Part shown: piece after piece, positions 62,898 to 64,000 of the stretch
How positions within the stretch are numbered: position 1 is the stretch's first letter
Layout of the letters: the number at the start of each line of letters is the position of its first letter
Origin: Hydrococcus rivularis NIES-593
GTDB taxonomy: Bacteria > Cyanobacteriota > Cyanobacteriia > Cyanobacteriales > Microcystaceae
Assembly (NCBI RefSeq): GCF_001904635.1
Contig: NZ_MRCB01000007.1
Location: 62,001 to 126,000, forward strand
DNA: 64,000 nucleotides
Direction of reading: 5' to 3'
Position numbers and translations under genes: made by a program
The notes under the pieces: model-generated
Told to the model about the DNA's origin: nothing
What the model saw: only the letters and a program-made list of their open reading frames with translations
Databases searched by the model: none

Positions 62898-63827
62898 CTA
62901 AGAACTAGATTTCCCGCCTAACATCAACATCACTTTAATAACTTCGGTGAGATAACCGATTTGTCCGTAGGCATAGGCGAGATTGTCAAAGCGTACGGCG
63001 GGGTCATTAATATACTTCAAAGCTTTGTACAGCCCACGGAGCAAACGTTCTCCGCCGCGTCCGAGTTGAGCGATTCCCGTGCGCCCCGCCACTTCTTCTC
63101 GATAGCATTCGCTCACGCCTTGCCACCAACTGCGTTGCAAAAACCAGCCCGGTTTTAAGCGTTCTGGCGCGACGTTGTGCGCGACGAGGGCATCGGGAAG
63201 ATAGGCAACTTGCCAACCGTGTTGGAGGGCTAATTCTGTCATATACAATTCTTCGTTGGATAGCAATTTTTTGCCTATTCGCCCCAAGTTAGCATCAAAA
63301 CCGCCCATTTGTTCGAGAAAGGTACGTCGAAGGGAATAATTTAATCCTCTGGGAGTTAAGCTAGGTTTGTCAATGTAGACGACGCGATCGCCGAGATCGT
63401 AGGCACCCAGTCCCGCTGCCATGTCGGGAGAAATCCACTTGGGAGGGGCGATGCCGCCAGACCAAATTAAGGTGACTTTACCGCCCGCGATCGCCAGTTT
63501 TTCATGGCTATGGTAGGCTTCTATTAGTACCCTCAGCCATTGGGAACTCGCCTCGGCATCGTCATCGAGGTAGGCAAGAATCGGTGCGGACGTTTCTCTT
63601 GCGCCTGTATTGCGGGCGACGGACAAACCGAGAACGGGTTCGTAGACGTATTTCAGTCGAGGATGGGAAAGGCGCGATTCTACGACCTCTTTGGTGCGAT
63701 CGGTAGAGCCATTATCGACTACTAATACTTCAAAATCGTCGCACTCTTGAGCGAGTAAACTATCAATGGCTGCTCCTAAGTAATTCTCTCGATTGTGGGT
63801 ACAAATAATAGCAGCTATCTGGGGCAT
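62898..63827 (-). CDS. glycosyltransferase family 2 (HpsE-like)
   Basis: A 309-residue GT-A glycosyltransferase. Nucleotide-binding AAIICTHNRENYLGAAIDSL, VLVVDNGSTDRT, the metal-binding AYLDDDAEA (DxD-like), and the acceptor region NYSLRRTFLEQMGGFDANLG are visible, with a C-terminal LRGLYKALKYINDP. It closely fits the cyanobacterial group annotated as hormogonium polysaccharide glycosyltransferase HpsE; I rate that as likely but unproven. Inverting transfer from a nucleotide sugar at the cytosolic face of the membrane. Confidence 0.85.
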   Translation of the reverse strand: MPQIAAIICTHNRENYLGAAIDSLLAQECDDFEVLVVDNGSTDRTKEVVESRLSHPRLKYVYEPVLGLSVARNTGARETSAPILAYLDDDAEASSQWLRVLIEAYHSHEKLAIAGGKVTLIWSGGIAPPKWISPDMAAGLGAYDLGDRVVYIDKPSLTPRGLNYSLRRTFLEQMGGFDANLGRIGKKLLSNEELYMTELALQHGWQVAYLPDALVAHNVAPERLKPGWFLQRSWWQGVSECYREEVAGRTGIAQLGRGGERLLRGLYKALKYINDPAVRFDNLAYAYGQIGYLTEVIKVMLMLGGKSSS

Positions 63828-63934
63828 AGCATTAATTCTAGATATGTATATTTAAATATAGCCCGCTCGATTAAACTATACTACGGTCTATAATCGCAAA
63901 TTGCGATCGCTTAGCTAAGTTAGGAGTTTTTTCA

Positions 63935-64000
63935 ATGCCTTCCAAGGGAATTTATACCTTAGCAAATGATGTCGTGTACGATCAACTGGTGGCTCTGATT
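63935..64000 (+). CDS. partial gene, N terminus only
   Basis: ATG 63935 after a TAGGAG ribosome site opens MPSKGIYTLANDVVYDQLVA and runs off the window. The N terminus, beginning a strand and the LANDVVYDQLVAL helix, resembles that of a cyanobacterial nucleotide-sugar-transferase-like protein found near polysaccharide genes, but 22 residues do not allow a firm call. It is divergent from the GT2 gene (107 bp apart). Confidence 0.5.
   Translation, partial: MPSKGIYTLANDVVYDQLVALI

Noticed and set aside
1-64000. tRNA or rRNA genes
   Set aside because: I scanned the gaps for T-loop GTTCGAATC-like and acceptor-stem patterns and recognised none. This is a visual check, so a covariance-model scan would be decisive.

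Overview
This is a cyanobacterial chromosome segment. The palindrome GCGATCGC (HIP1) recurs throughout, and several families are cyanobacterial or photosynthetic: flavodiiron Flv1/Flv3, solanesyl diphosphate synthase, DUF3326, DUF3531, DUF3727, DUF3747, an FHA-fused class A PBP and a PEP-CTERM-like protein. Genus cannot be fixed from the sequence. A hormogonium-polysaccharide-type glycosyltransferase and many degenerate intergenic repeats would suit a filamentous or pleurocapsalean genome. I recognised no rRNA, tRNA or CRISPR array.

Layout. 1-1633: the end of a truncated response regulator, then a GT4 glycosyltransferase. 1797-11495: an ion and redox membrane block holding a P2-type cation ATPase, two TauE/SafE exporters, MgtE, a 3'-truncated cation:proton antiporter, a DUF389 protein and a ferric-reductase/NOX-like flavocytochrome. 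Two copies of a MITE-like repeat lie beside the two tauE genes. 12020-14542: a large hybrid histidine kinase. 14739-17292: a compact run of conserved cyanobacterial genes (small protein, DUF3326, CPBP protease, DUF3531, small membrane protein). 17464-19512: a GntR regulator divergent from fmt. 19513-21886: an IS200/IS605-type element whose tnpA, small cysteine-containing ORF and tnpB overlap by 8 nt each, abutting a deleted second TnpB element. 21890-27271: TolB-like lipoprotein, atypical SDR, FHA-PBP1A, SpeD, pentapeptide-repeat protein. 28210-30477: a beta-helix/RTX secreted protein. 31328-36364: sds and an flv3-orf-flv1 set. 36659-40140: small ORFs, a truncated DUF29 gene and the wreck of a methyltransferase/strawberry-notch helicase gene, probably a mobile-element relic. 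40269-43772: a two-component system divergent from an exported serine hydrolase. 44057-58530: mostly housekeeping (trpB, DUF3747, comB-like, EVE, macrodomain, peroxiredoxin, trmL, M23 peptidase, DUF3727, surE, pheS, DUF4870, WD40, recA with a LexA-like box). 58663-60465: a pair of sugar ABC permeases. 60472 to the end: an exopolysaccharide group (GT4, GDP-mannose dehydratase-like, GT2 HpsE-like, start of another gene).

The most distinctive feature is the three-ORF IS605 locus. Its middle ORF is small and cysteine-bearing, coupled to both neighbours by start/stop overlap, and carries one apparent 1-nt deletion. Its TnpB lacks Glu at the usual RuvC-II site but has one just before the zinc ribbon. 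Other points worth checking are the changed M6 ion-binding residues of the P-type ATPase, the paired MITEs at both tauE genes, the phage/plasmid-type helicase relic, and the unknown small protein between flv3 and flv1.
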